This document shows, piece by piece, positions 8,083-16,394 of a stretch of DNA of 64,000 bases. The DNA is from Bradyrhizobium algeriense. GTDB taxonomy: Bacteria > Pseudomonadota > Alphaproteobacteria > Rhizobiales > Xanthobacteraceae. The stretch spans positions 6,723,501 to 6,787,500 of the forward strand of contig NZ_JAZHRV010000001.1 of assembly GCF_036924595.1 (NCBI RefSeq). The letters run 5' to 3'. A model generated the notes under the pieces. It made no database searches. It was not told the origin of the DNA and worked only from the letters and a program-made list of their open reading frames with translations. Position 1 is the first letter of the stretch, and every line of letters begins with the position of its first letter. Made by a program: the position numbers and the translations under genes.

Positions 8083-9209
8083 TCGGCAAGCTCCAGAGCA
8101 TGATCGGCCTTGGCCAAGCGGGGATAGGTAGCGAGCGCGTTTTCGCAAAGGATCTTGCGAAATAATGGAACGGGCAGCCCGTCCGGCAACGCGGCATCGC
8201 CGTCGAACTGCCAGTGTGGATAGTCCGTCGAAAACAGGAACAGCTCATCTGACTTCAGATGATCGGTCAGCCGCAGGATCGCGTCCCTTTCGTCCGCCGC
8301 ATCGATCGGCTGCACCGTAAAGCGGACGTGGTTGCGAATGATTTCCGATGGCGCACGAGTCACCCACGGAACTTCCGCTCGCACACCCTTCCACGTCTTG
8401 TCCGCACGCCAGATAAATCCGCTGAGCCATGTCAGGCCGGACTCGATCGCAACGACCTTCAGGTTCGGAAACTTCGCGAACACGCCCTCGGAAATCATGC
8501 TTTGCAACTGACTTTCGAAGGCGCAGGACTGAGCGATGTAGTCTTCGACATAATAGGAAGACCAGCCTGCGGCGGTCGGCGCATAGCGGTAAGCGCTACC
8601 CGCGTGAATGCCGATAGCGAGCCCCAGGCGCTCCGCCAGCCGGTAGATCGGCCAGAGCTGCCGCCGGCCGAGCGTTACTTCCCCGGACGCCAGCATCAGC
8701 ACCTGTACGAAACGGAGGTCGCCGGCGCGCCGCTCGATTTCCGCGACCGCAAGCTCGGTGTTGTGGGCCGCGATCGTGATGGAAGCGCGCAATCGCGAAT
8801 CGCGATTGAGCCATTCATCGCAAATCCAGTCGTTGGTGGCTCGGCAGAATGCAGCAGCCATGTCCTCGCTGTGAAAGACCTGGGCTCCATACAGGCAGTT
8901 GAGAATGCCGTAGCGCGACCGAAAGGGATTCAGGACATGCGCTTGCATCGCTTCGAGCGACGACCCTGGCTTTCTTCCCTGATCGAGCGCCCAGTCGGGA
9001 CGGCACGACAGCGGCGTGTTCTGGGGATAGCTGGTGAGGCTCAGGTTCAGACGGTCGAGTGCACGCACCGAGACCATCTCGCGCCAATAGTCGTCGAGAT
9101 AGGGCATGAGCGCGCCCATCCCGGGCACGGCGGAATGAAGATCGCAGTCAATCGCACCGGCATATGTCATGACACGTCCGGGGGACGCGTCGAGGCGATT
9201 TCCTACCAT
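8079..9209 (-). CDS. amidohydrolase (Amidohydrolase_2 family), first gene of operon
   Basis: A 376-residue PF04909 TIM-barrel enzyme and paralogue of the next gene. It has AIDCDLHSAVPGMG at the N-terminus, the internal His strand LGLAIGIHAGSAY, and FLFSTDYPHWQFDGD near the C-terminus. The ATG at 9209 is supported by CTGGAGAG three bases upstream. It leads the operon amidohydrolase-amidohydrolase-Rieske-SBP-permease-ATPase, whose short gaps and overlaps imply one transcript. It faces the MarR gene across a 150-bp gap with inverted repeats, so MarR-controlled induction by an aromatic ligand is likely. The substrate is unidentified. Confidence 0.88.
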   Translation of the reverse strand: MVGNRLDASPGRVMTYAGAIDCDLHSAVPGMGALMPYLDDYWREMVSVRALDRLNLSLTSYPQNTPLSCRPDWALDQGRKPGSSLEAMQAHVLNPFRSRYGILNCLYGAQVFHSEDMAAAFCRATNDWICDEWLNRDSRLRASITIAAHNTELAVAEIERRAGDLRFVQVLMLASGEVTLGRRQLWPIYRLAERLGLAIGIHAGSAYRYAPTAAGWSSYYVEDYIAQSCAFESQLQSMISEGVFAKFPNLKVVAIESGLTWLSGFIWRADKTWKGVRAEVPWVTRAPSEIIRNHVRFTVQPIDAADERDAILRLTDHLKSDELFLFSTDYPHWQFDGDAALPDGLPVPLFRKILCENALATYPRLAKADHALELAE

Positions 9210-9256
9210 GCACTCTCCAGGGCACTGTTATTGGCAGTTCGGAGATTGCCTTTATG

Positions 9257-9304
9257 TTGATCAATCAATAAATGATCTGTCAAGAAACATTTGATCTGAA
9301 TCAA
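9257..9304. promoter_or_regulatory. candidate MarR operator pair
   Basis: Two inverted repeats with the same arms lie in the divergent gap: TTGAT-N2-ATCAA at 9257-9268 and TTGAT-N4-ATCAA at 9291-9304. Their location between the MarR gene and the operon it faces is where a MarR dimer would bind. The different spacers mean at most one may be optimal. Binding is inferred. Confidence 0.55.
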
Positions 9305-9359
9305 TGCGAACCGAATAGACCTTCTTCTCGCAGGGATCGGACTTTTCAGGAGACCAGGT

Positions 9360-9863
9360 ATGCCCCCGAGCAAGGGATTTCCGGTTAGGGAGATTACGCC
9401 CGGCCGCTCGCGTGTCGCCGGAATGCTGGCGCGCGACCACGTCGCGGTACTTATGTCCACGATCGGCATGCGCCTGAGCCGAGGTGCCATGGCGTACTAC
9501 CGCGCCGCCTGGAACATCAGCACTGTGGAATGGCGCCTGCTGATGACGCTCAACAGCATCGAATCTCTCAATGTGAGCGAGCTGTCCGACGCTGCCGATG
9601 TCGACAAGGCGGCCGCGAGTCGTAGCCTTGCACTTCTCCAGGAGCGGAAGCTCGTTTCAGTTGAACAGACCCGATCCCGCGGTCGGGCCGCGATTGCAAA
9701 ATTGACGGCGGAGGGACGCAAGTTCACGGCAAAGCTGGCACAGGTCTCACGCGAGCGGGAAGCGCGCCTGTTCAAGGATTTTGCCGCCGCCGACAAAGAC
9801 CGCTTGAACGCCCTTCTGCACCAATTGTCACAGGCGCTGGATGGCGCGGACTGGGATCACTAA
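9360..9863 (+). CDS. MarR family transcriptional regulator
   Basis: A 167-residue winged-helix regulator. Residues 40-130 carry the MarR fold: WNISTVEWRLLMTLNSIES, NVSELSDAADVDKAAASRSL as the recognition region, and a wing around EQTRSRGRAAIAKLTAEGRK. The KAAASRSLALLQERKLV segment is typical for the family. It is divergent from the amidohydrolase/importer operon, with candidate operators in between, so it is likely its repressor or activator responding to an aromatic acid. It is not near other MarR targets: the downstream genes are on the opposite strand and belong to the LysR-controlled module. Confidence 0.9.
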   Translation: MPPSKGFPVREITPGRSRVAGMLARDHVAVLMSTIGMRLSRGAMAYYRAAWNISTVEWRLLMTLNSIESLNVSELSDAADVDKAAASRSLALLQERKLVSVEQTRSRGRAAIAKLTAEGRKFTAKLAQVSREREARLFKDFAAADKDRLNALLHQLSQALDGADWDH

Positions 9864-10070
9864 AGCACCGCTGTGTCACAGGGATCGACAGCGTCGGGGC
9901 CGCAACAATGATGGACGCCATCACAATCTTCATGGTCCCTGCTTTTCTCTTGCGTCTATGAGGACTGACTTACCGATCAACGGAGAGCCCCGCTGAACGC
10001 GACCGGCGTGATGACGTTGTGCGATACGTGCAGCCCATACTTCCGATCCGCGAGGCCACTGTTGCTGGCG

Positions 10071-11087
10071 TTACTTGTAGATGTCCTTTGCCAGCGCCAT
10101 CATCGCATCCTGAGTGTCGACGTCGGTGGTGCCGAGTAACTTCGCATTGGTCATCGTCTTCATTTCTTCCTTCACCGGCCCGTCAAGCTTGTCGACGACC
10201 GGGATCAGGCCGGCGTTCGCATAGATCAGCTGCACCTCGTCGCTCAAATAGTGGTTGATGAACAGCCGCGCTGCGTTGCGGTGTGGAGCGTTTCTCAACA
10301 GCGCCATATCGAAGCGGATATAGGGAACCCCCTCTTGGGGGAGCACGAACTTGACTGGCAAGCCCTTGAGCATGGCCATGTTGGAGAACAGCTGCGGCAC
10401 ACGCAATGGATACTCCCCGCGCGCCACCCGCCGCTCGTCGTTGCCGACATCGCGACTGAAGATCGGTTGCTGGGCGGCGAGTTTCTCGTGATAGTCGCGT
10501 CCGAACGCGTCCTCGAGCACCGAGAACATCACCTGCCCGCCACCAAGCGCGCGCATGTCATCGGACTGGATTTTCCCTTTCCAACGTTGATCCAGCAAAT
10601 CCTTCCAGCTTTGCGGCTCATCGGCAGGCTTGACCTGCATGGTGTTGACGAGAATGCCGTAAGCGAGGATGTAGCTTGGGACTATAACGTCAGTCGCCGG
10701 CTGCCGCGGCGACAGACGTCGCGCATTTGGAATGCCGCCGTGCGGCTGCAATTCGCCATCGCGCAGCGAGCGGACCATGGTCGCCGCGCCGGTCTGGACG
10801 ACGTCGCCGATGAAACGCCCGGCAGCCTGTTCGGTCCGCAACCGCTCGCGGAGCTCGCTGGCCCTGACGTCCAACAATTCGACGGCAATGCCGTATTTCT
10901 TCTCGAAGCTCTTGATCGCGCTCATGTGAAATGGCGCGCCGAGGAACGAGGTGTAGAGCGTCAGCTTGCCTTCCCCCTTTGCAGCGGCGACCAGGGCAGC
11001 GTCGTCGGCTTCCAGACTCCACGCCACCGACGCAGCCACAAAACACGCGATGACCGTCGTCGTGAAATGTAAGGCAACTCTGAACAT
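10071..11087 (-). CDS. extracellular solute-binding protein, paralogue without its own permease
   Basis: A 338-residue periplasmic binding protein with a leader (MFRVALHFTTTVIACFVAAS) and the same architecture as the protein at 5489-6511. Shared segments include LRERLRTEQAAGRFIGD, RDVGNDERRVARGEYPL and the final KLLGTTD...ALAKDIYK. The ATG at 11087 has an excellent AAGGAGGGGAG site, so the longer frame is rejected. It is the last gene of the FAD oxidoreductase-aconitase X module. No permease or ATPase gene is adjacent. It may feed the Fe3+-type importer at 2577-5479, giving that transporter a second substrate (inference). Confidence 0.88.
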   Translation of the reverse strand: MFRVALHFTTTVIACFVAASVAWSLEADDAALVAAAKGEGKLTLYTSFLGAPFHMSAIKSFEKKYGIAVELLDVRASELRERLRTEQAAGRFIGDVVQTGAATMVRSLRDGELQPHGGIPNARRLSPRQPATDVIVPSYILAYGILVNTMQVKPADEPQSWKDLLDQRWKGKIQSDDMRALGGGQVMFSVLEDAFGRDYHEKLAAQQPIFSRDVGNDERRVARGEYPLRVPQLFSNMAMLKGLPVKFVLPQEGVPYIRFDMALLRNAPHRNAARLFINHYLSDEVQLIYANAGLIPVVDKLDGPVKEEMKTMTNAKLLGTTDVDTQDAMMALAKDIYK

Positions 11088-11162
11088 TTCTCCCCTCCTT
11101 TGCGCGATACACCCTCTTCCGGAGGCACTGCAGCGCGATACCGGCAAGACCGGCCCAAACCC

Positions 11163-11582
11163 CTAAGCGCGCTTCTTGGTGATCTCCACGATGCCGCGAT
11201 CGGCATCGACCTTGACCCAGTCGCCGGTCTCGATGATCGACAGCGGGTCGCGATCGAAGTCGGTCAGCGCCGGCACCCGCATGACCACTGCGCCGAGCGC
11301 AACCTTGGTCGTGGTCCGGTTGTAGAGCACGGCCTTTGGCGCAGTACCGGCGAGTCGCGCCAGGTGAAAATATTGCGACCATCCGGACGAACCTTTGGCG
11401 CCTGGAAACACCAGGATCTTGTCCTTGAACGAGACGCCGCATAGCTCATGCCTCGTCTCGACCACCTTGCCCGTGCGCGGATCGATGCCGCCCCATCCCG
11501 AAATGGTCTCGCGCGTCACCAGGGCTTCGCCTTCCGAGATGCCGCCCACCACCTTGCGGCCGTGCAGAACGATCGCGGTCAT
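11163..11582 (-). CDS. aconitase X swivel-domain (small) subunit
   Basis: A 139-residue DUF126 protein, the small swivel domain of two-subunit aconitase X (AcnX). Family marks include the early LHGRKVVGGISEGEALV strand, the serine-rich active-site loop FPGAKGSSGWSQYF near residue 65, and the final beta-rich GDWVKVDADRGIVEITKK. The ATG at 11582 overlaps the large-subunit stop in ATGA, so the subunits are made in equal amounts. AcnX enzymes dehydrate hydroxy acids: bacterial members act on cis-3-hydroxy-L-proline and archaeal ones on mevalonate 5-phosphate. The substrate here is not proved. Confidence 0.9.
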   Translation of the reverse strand: MTAIVLHGRKVVGGISEGEALVTRETISGWGGIDPRTGKVVETRHELCGVSFKDKILVFPGAKGSSGWSQYFHLARLAGTAPKAVLYNRTTTKVALGAVVMRVPALTDFDRDPLSIIETGDWVKVDADRGIVEITKKRA

Positions 11583-12856
11583 CGCAGTCCTCCCGTCCAG
11601 CGTCCGGCCACTGCCGCTTCGACACAATCCGCCACCGAGCCGAACCAGGCCTGAACGCCAGTGATGGCCGGGAGGTAATGCGCCTGCTTCGCCGAGTCGG
11701 TCGCGACGACCCTGGTGCCTTTCGGCATGATGCGCGAGATCGCCGGGCAGGTGTCACTCAGGACATGTCCTCCGGCAGCCTTGATCACATCGGTATAGCC
11801 GCTGCGGTCGGCGACTTCCTTCAAGGCGCGCGGGGTAAATACCCAGAGCGATGTATTGGGGCTGATTCGCCGGCCCTCCAGCAGGCGAGCGACCTGCCAC
11901 ACCTGCTCGATGGAGTTGTGCGGACAACCAAGCATGATGAAATCGACGTCGGACGAGTTCGCCGTCGAATTCAGTTTTTCGTAGGCCGTGCGTCGCTCGT
12001 GCGGCCCGTAAACCCAGGTAGCGCGCGGCGGTCGACCGCCGAAGGCACCTTCCTCCGATCGCGTCTCGGGCGTGACGCCCGGCATATGATACATTTCGAC
12101 CCCACCGGATGAGGCCGCGGCGGCGCCAAAATGCTTCAGCTTGATCTGACTGGGCTGGGCCGCAAGGCCGCGAAATGCCGGAATATCCTCTTCGACCATC
12201 TCGCCGATCGCGTAGCCCAGCAGCCCCCAGTCCATCATGTCATCGACGGGAATCTGAACGTCGATGAGGTGGCTGGCCGCGCGGTTCTCCGGAATATGGA
12301 GGCCGAAATAGGGAATGCGCCCGGTAATGCTGGCGGCGCCCGTGCTCTCGCGTCCCTCGGTGTTGGTGCGAGCGCCGAGCACCGAGTTGCAGTAGATCAC
12401 TGCAGAGGACTCCATCCAGGCACAATGCTCGCCCATCAACGGTACGTTGCCGACCTGATAGGGCGTGCAGGTTGAAAGCATGTTGACGCCCTTTGCGCCG
12501 AAGAACTGCTCACCTTCCTTCTGCACGCGAATTGCTTCTTCGGAGGCCTGACGCATCTCGGGATGTTCGCTGTCGATGCCCATTACGAGATGGCAGGTGT
12601 AAGCCTTCACCGGTGGCATCGCGACGCGTTCGGTGCTGTCCAGATTGAACTCGGAGAAGATCGCATCGCTGCCCTGGCTGGCGAACTCGCGAATCATCGG
12701 TCCGGCAGCGACAAAGGTCCCGCAGACATTGTTGGTCTCCACCAGCCGCTCGGCGCCAAGCGCCTCGCCGTAGCGGACCAGCAGGTCCATGGCCTTCTGG
12801 ACCGCCGCGCCCTCGGCGCCGTCCAGCATCTTCTGCTCGACATCGGTAAGCTTCAT
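11579..12856 (-). CDS. aconitase X catalytic (large) subunit
   Basis: A 425-residue DUF521/AcnX catalytic subunit. Likely Fe-S ligands are the cysteines in NMLSTCTPYQ, MLGCPHNS and LSDTCPAIS, the three places conserved in the family. It acts with the swivel subunit encoded next. The ATG at 12856 (MKLTDVEQKML) lies one base after the FAD oxidoreductase stop; the longer frame reads back into that gene and is rejected. Aconitase X dehydratases remove water from hydroxylated acids such as cis-3-hydroxy-L-proline, giving a cyclic imine that would then need a reductase or oxidoreductase. The neighbouring FAD enzyme may act before or after it. Confidence 0.9.
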   Translation of the reverse strand: MKLTDVEQKMLDGAEGAAVQKAMDLLVRYGEALGAERLVETNNVCGTFVAAGPMIREFASQGSDAIFSEFNLDSTERVAMPPVKAYTCHLVMGIDSEHPEMRQASEEAIRVQKEGEQFFGAKGVNMLSTCTPYQVGNVPLMGEHCAWMESSAVIYCNSVLGARTNTEGRESTGAASITGRIPYFGLHIPENRAASHLIDVQIPVDDMMDWGLLGYAIGEMVEEDIPAFRGLAAQPSQIKLKHFGAAAASSGGVEMYHMPGVTPETRSEEGAFGGRPPRATWVYGPHERRTAYEKLNSTANSSDVDFIMLGCPHNSIEQVWQVARLLEGRRISPNTSLWVFTPRALKEVADRSGYTDVIKAAGGHVLSDTCPAISRIMPKGTRVVATDSAKQAHYLPAITGVQAWFGSVADCVEAAVAGRWTGGLR

Positions 12857-12857
12857 G

Positions 12858-14222
12858 TCAGGCGCTCGCCTTGTTGAAGGGACGGATAGTGCGCGCCACC
12901 TCGTGGCCACTGTCAGCACGTTCGAGATTGTCCCGCAGGCGGTGACGAAGCTCGGACATGTCGATCTGATGCACGCTTCCGGTGCCGGCGAGGTCAAGCG
13001 CATGGGCCGCGGCAGCCCCCATGGCGATGCACGGCCCCATCACCCGGACGCTGGAGAGCGCAGCATTGTCCGCATCGATACAGCGCCCCGCCGCCACCAC
13101 ATTGTCCGCATCCGCAGGCGTGAGGCAGCCGAACGGCACGTAATGCATATGGTCCGCGCCGAACGGCCGCCAGACGTGGTCGATGCCGGAATCGTGCAAC
13201 TCGATCGGCCAGGCCGTGCGCGCGATCGCATCATCGAATTTTCGGCCGTTGACGACGTCCTCAACGGTGAGCTGTTGGCGACCGCAAATCCAGCGGGTCT
13301 GGCGGATGCCCGGAAAACCATAGGCACGCACGCGTGCCTCGCCGAAGGCTTTCGGGAACTCGTTCTTCAGGAACACTACGGCACGGTCAGCCTGATCGCG
13401 GCCTTCCAGCGTCTTGTTCGACATCTCGAACGGATCGAGCGGCGTTTCGATGTGCGTCATGTTCATGGCAGCGATACCGCGGCCAGGAATGATGAAGCTC
13501 AATCCCTCCCGGCGCACGAGGCCGTAATGCTCGGCGCGGTCGCGCATCCGCGCCGGCAGTTCCTCGCGGCTCGGCACATTGGCCTCGTCGATTCCTTCCA
13601 GCACGACCATCTGGGTGCCGAACACCGGGCCATCGGCCGGCTCCCGGCAGGGAAAGCCAGCCTGCCAGACCAGGGCGGCGTCGCCGCTGGCATCGACGAA
13701 GCCCGTGGCTTCGACACGGACATCGCCGTACCGCGTCGCCAGATTGAGCGCGCTGATGCGGCGATCGCGGACCTCTACCTCGCGCAATACGGCGCCGAGC
13801 AGGACATCGACGCCGGCCTCGTGAATGGTCTTCTCGATCCATCGACCGAGCGCGACTTCGTCATAGATGATGATGTTGTTCACGCCCTGCCGGTAATGGA
13901 TCGCGCCGGTCCCGGACAGATCGCGGATGATGTCTTCGGCAATGCCGTAGGTCACCTGGTAACCGTCATTGCCGTTGGAAAACATGCCGCAGATGGTGCC
14001 GACGATCGAGTTGACGGCCTGACCTCCGAGTACCGGGAGACCGTCGATCAGCAGCACTTTTCTGCCGAGCCTCGCCGCCTCGATGGCAGCCGAAACACCG
14101 GCGATGCCGGAGCCCACCACACAGATGTCGGCCGATCGTTGCAGCGGCCGCGAACCGCTTCGCACGACCGTGCGCGTCGCCGTCGAGGCCTTGGTGCGAA
14201 ACGAAGTGGATGAAGCACCCAT
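12858..14222 (-). CDS. FAD-dependent oxidoreductase
   Basis: A 454-residue flavoprotein of the FAD_oxidored (PF12831) type. A dinucleotide-binding GSGIAGVSAAIEAARLG motif lies at about residues 37-53, followed by VLLIDGLPVLGGQAV. A second FAD contact is GFVDASGDAALVWQAG, and the C-terminal portion contains VVAAGRCIDADNAALSSVRV. The enzyme is soluble and probably reduces or oxidises a small hydroxy or unsaturated acid. It is the first gene of the AcnX-SBP operon and faces the LysR gene across 171 bp. The upstream ribosome site is weak (AGGGAA), so the exact start is less certain than the frame. Confidence 0.85.
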   Translation of the reverse strand: MGASSTSFRTKASTATRTVVRSGSRPLQRSADICVVGSGIAGVSAAIEAARLGRKVLLIDGLPVLGGQAVNSIVGTICGMFSNGNDGYQVTYGIAEDIIRDLSGTGAIHYRQGVNNIIIYDEVALGRWIEKTIHEAGVDVLLGAVLREVEVRDRRISALNLATRYGDVRVEATGFVDASGDAALVWQAGFPCREPADGPVFGTQMVVLEGIDEANVPSREELPARMRDRAEHYGLVRREGLSFIIPGRGIAAMNMTHIETPLDPFEMSNKTLEGRDQADRAVVFLKNEFPKAFGEARVRAYGFPGIRQTRWICGRQQLTVEDVVNGRKFDDAIARTAWPIELHDSGIDHVWRPFGADHMHYVPFGCLTPADADNVVAAGRCIDADNAALSSVRVMGPCIAMGAAAAHALDLAGTGSVHQIDMSELRHRLRDNLERADSGHEVARTIRPFNKASA

Positions 14223-14393
14223 GCAATGGAAATTCCCTGGACCGGTCCGGTCAGAAGTCTTCTTGCCGGATTGACCGGCCGCTTCGTTTTGCGCTTTCGG
14301 AACCGGGAAATAAATCTGCTATTTTTGTGGTACAGTTTTCTCGATTTGCGAATAATACCGGTATCGCCACTGTCCGCGTCCTCGGAGCCATCC

Positions 14394-15293
14394 ATGGATA
14401 CAGTATTGAATATCAAGGCCTTTCTGCTGGTCGCGCAAACCGGCAGCCTGACTGCCGCAGCCCGACAGCTTGGTGTCGTGCCCTCGGTCATCAGCAAGCG
14501 CATCGATCGCCTGGAAGATCAGATGCATGTGCGGCTGTTGCAGCGCTCCACCCGCCGGGTCAGCCTGACACCCGAAGGCGAGATCCGGCTGGCGCGGCTG
14601 CGAGCGGCGGTGGGCCAACTCGACGATATCTTCCTCGAATCGGGGCTTTCGTCGCAGGAAATCGAAGGACATCTGCGTATCAAGTCGCCTACGACGATCG
14701 CCATCGTCAGCCTAAGCGACGTACTCACTAGCTTCCAGCTTGCCAATCCGAAGATCAGCGTCGAACTGGTCATGCTCGATCGCTCGGTTAACCCGGTAGA
14801 AGAAGGCTTCGACATCGCAATTGGCGCCTTGCCGACCTCTTATCCGGGGGTCATCGACGACCCGCTCTGCGCGTATCCTCGCGTGCTGTGCGCCGCGCCG
14901 TCCTATCTTGCTCGCTGCGGCGAGCCCAACCACCCGCGCGATCTGGTCCAGCACGACTGCCTCACCTTCGCAACGACCGGATTGAGTTGGGGATTCGAGA
15001 GCCGCCGCGGCCAGATCAATGTCGAGATCAAGGCCCGGCTGAGTGCGAACGACAGCCAGTTGCTGTTGCGCGCGGCGCTCGCCGGGATGGGCATCGCGCG
15101 GCTCGCCAGGCATATCGCCCAGCCTGCATTGTCGAGTGGGCAGCTCGTACCCGTCCTCGCCGACTACCCTGTCCCGGAATTCTGGGTCAAGGCGCTGGTA
15201 CCGCGAAACCGTCTGGACCGCCCGGCGGTCCGCAGCTTCGTTGACGCCCTGAAGGCACACTTTGGTCAGTCGCTGGGGAGGCCGCACGACTGA
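14394..15293 (+). CDS. LysR family transcriptional regulator
   Basis: A 299-residue LysR protein with an N-terminal winged helix (LNIKAFLLVAQTGSLTAAAR, then VISKRIDRLEDQMHVRLLQR) and a co-inducer-binding domain from about residue 90. The ATG at 14394 gives the canonical start about six residues before the HTH; the frame extends upstream to 14226 without homology. It is divergent from the FAD oxidoreductase-AcnX-SBP operon and is its probable regulator, with the shared 171-bp gap as binding region. Its ligand may be the AcnX substrate. No clear long T-N11-A dyad was settled on by eye. Confidence 0.9.
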   Translation: MDTVLNIKAFLLVAQTGSLTAAARQLGVVPSVISKRIDRLEDQMHVRLLQRSTRRVSLTPEGEIRLARLRAAVGQLDDIFLESGLSSQEIEGHLRIKSPTTIAIVSLSDVLTSFQLANPKISVELVMLDRSVNPVEEGFDIAIGALPTSYPGVIDDPLCAYPRVLCAAPSYLARCGEPNHPRDLVQHDCLTFATTGLSWGFESRRGQINVEIKARLSANDSQLLLRAALAGMGIARLARHIAQPALSSGQLVPVLADYPVPEFWVKALVPRNRLDRPAVRSFVDALKAHFGQSLGRPHD

Positions 15294-15310
15294 CCTGCCG
15301 CCACGGCACA

Positions 15311-15949
15311 TCAATTCGCCGCGAGATACGCGCTATGAAGAATATCCGGATTCTGCCGTAACTCTTCGGGTTCGCCGGAGAAGCGAAGACATCCCCGCTC
15401 CATGACATGGACGCGATGAGAAATTCGCAACGCGATATGCGTAAACTGTTCGATCAGCAATACGCCGACGCCATCTGCGGCGAGCTGAATGATCGCCGGA
15501 ACCAGCCGGGCTACGATCACGGAAGCAAGGCCGAACGACAATTCATCCGCAAGGATATAGCGCGGGCGATCGACGATGGCCTGGGCAAGTACGACCATTT
15601 GCTGCTGACCGCCGGAGAGCGATCCCGCACGTGCGTCAAGCTTTTGGCGAAGCTCGGGAAACGTATCGAGCGCCGCCTCAATGCCGTCCTCGCGCTTGCG
15701 ACCCGGCAGATGATGACCGGCGACCCGAAGATTATCGATGACCGATAGTTCGCCAAGTACGTGGTGGCCTTCGGGAACCGCCGCCACGCCGAGGCGGCGA
15801 ACCTGCTCGGGCCTGAGGCCCGCAATCGGCCTGCCGTCGATCAGCACATCGCCGGACGCGACGGGCAACGCGCCAGCCGTGGCAAGAACCAGCGAACGCC
15901 GGGCGATTGACCCGCAACGGACAGGCGCTGAAACTTCTGTGTTCAGCAC
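15311..15949 (-). pseudogene. LivF-like branched-chain amino acid ABC ATPase, N-terminally damaged
   Basis: The 212-codon frame has LivF hallmarks downstream: AAVPEGHHVLGELSVIDNLR, signature LSGGQQQM, Walker B YILADELSFGLA and LLIEQFTHIALRISHR. However, the first 30 or so residues of the family are missing and no Walker A is present; the expected place reads RCGSIARRSLVLATAGALPV. In the next frame the same bases read AGQS, resembling a degenerated AGKS, which suggests a small insertion or frameshift. It begins directly after the mutarotase stop, and no LivG, LivH or LivM partners are nearby. Without the P-loop it cannot bind ATP normally, so it is called a remnant. An intact divergent protein is unlikely. 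Confidence 0.75.
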
Positions 15950-15950
15950 A

Positions 15951-16394
15951 CTACTTGATCGTCCCCTTCCGAATTAGGAAGCAGCCGAAACTGCGTGTGT
16001 CGCCGACCTGCACGATGCCGAAGCTGCGTTTGGCGCTATCATAGAATGCAAACCGCTCGATCTCTCCGAACACAATGGTCTGGTCCGAACCGCGGTTGAT
16101 CTCCCGCAGTACAGCGCCATGAACCTCCGGCGTTTTGTCGGGCTCGCGCGTATCAATCATGACACGGATCGGATCCGGCTCCGACGCATCGAGCGGAAGG
16201 ACTCCCAGAATCGCGCCGATCACCTGCGGCAGGTGCAGGCCGGGCAGCCGAATCAGGCGGCCGGTGACCGACGCGCGGGCGATGCGCTCGGCCGGATGGT
16301 TAGCATCGACCACGGCCAGGTCATCGCCGTGCCCCATCGACGCCATCAGCCACAACAGGTCGGGCGTCAGGATCGGATCGATTCCCTTCAGCAT
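15951..16394 (-). CDS. RbsD/FucU family sugar mutarotase
   Basis: A 147-residue protein of the RbsD/FucU family. It starts MLKGIDPILTPDLLWLMASM and continues GHGDDLAVVDANHPAE, which contains the conserved GHGD and DAN residues that bind the sugar. FucU interconverts alpha- and beta-L-fucose (or related pyranoses) to supply the anomer used by the next enzyme. The ATG at 16394 is chosen because the long upstream frame is Arg-rich and lies opposite the lactonase gene. It overlaps the lactonase end by 7 bp and is followed at once by the LivF remnant. With the reductase and lactonase it completes a non-phosphorylating sugar-oxidation set. Confidence 0.9.
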   Translation of the reverse strand: MLKGIDPILTPDLLWLMASMGHGDDLAVVDANHPAERIARASVTGRLIRLPGLHLPQVIGAILGVLPLDASEPDPIRVMIDTREPDKTPEVHGAVLREINRGSDQTIVFGEIERFAFYDSAKRSFGIVQVGDTRSFGCFLIRKGTIK

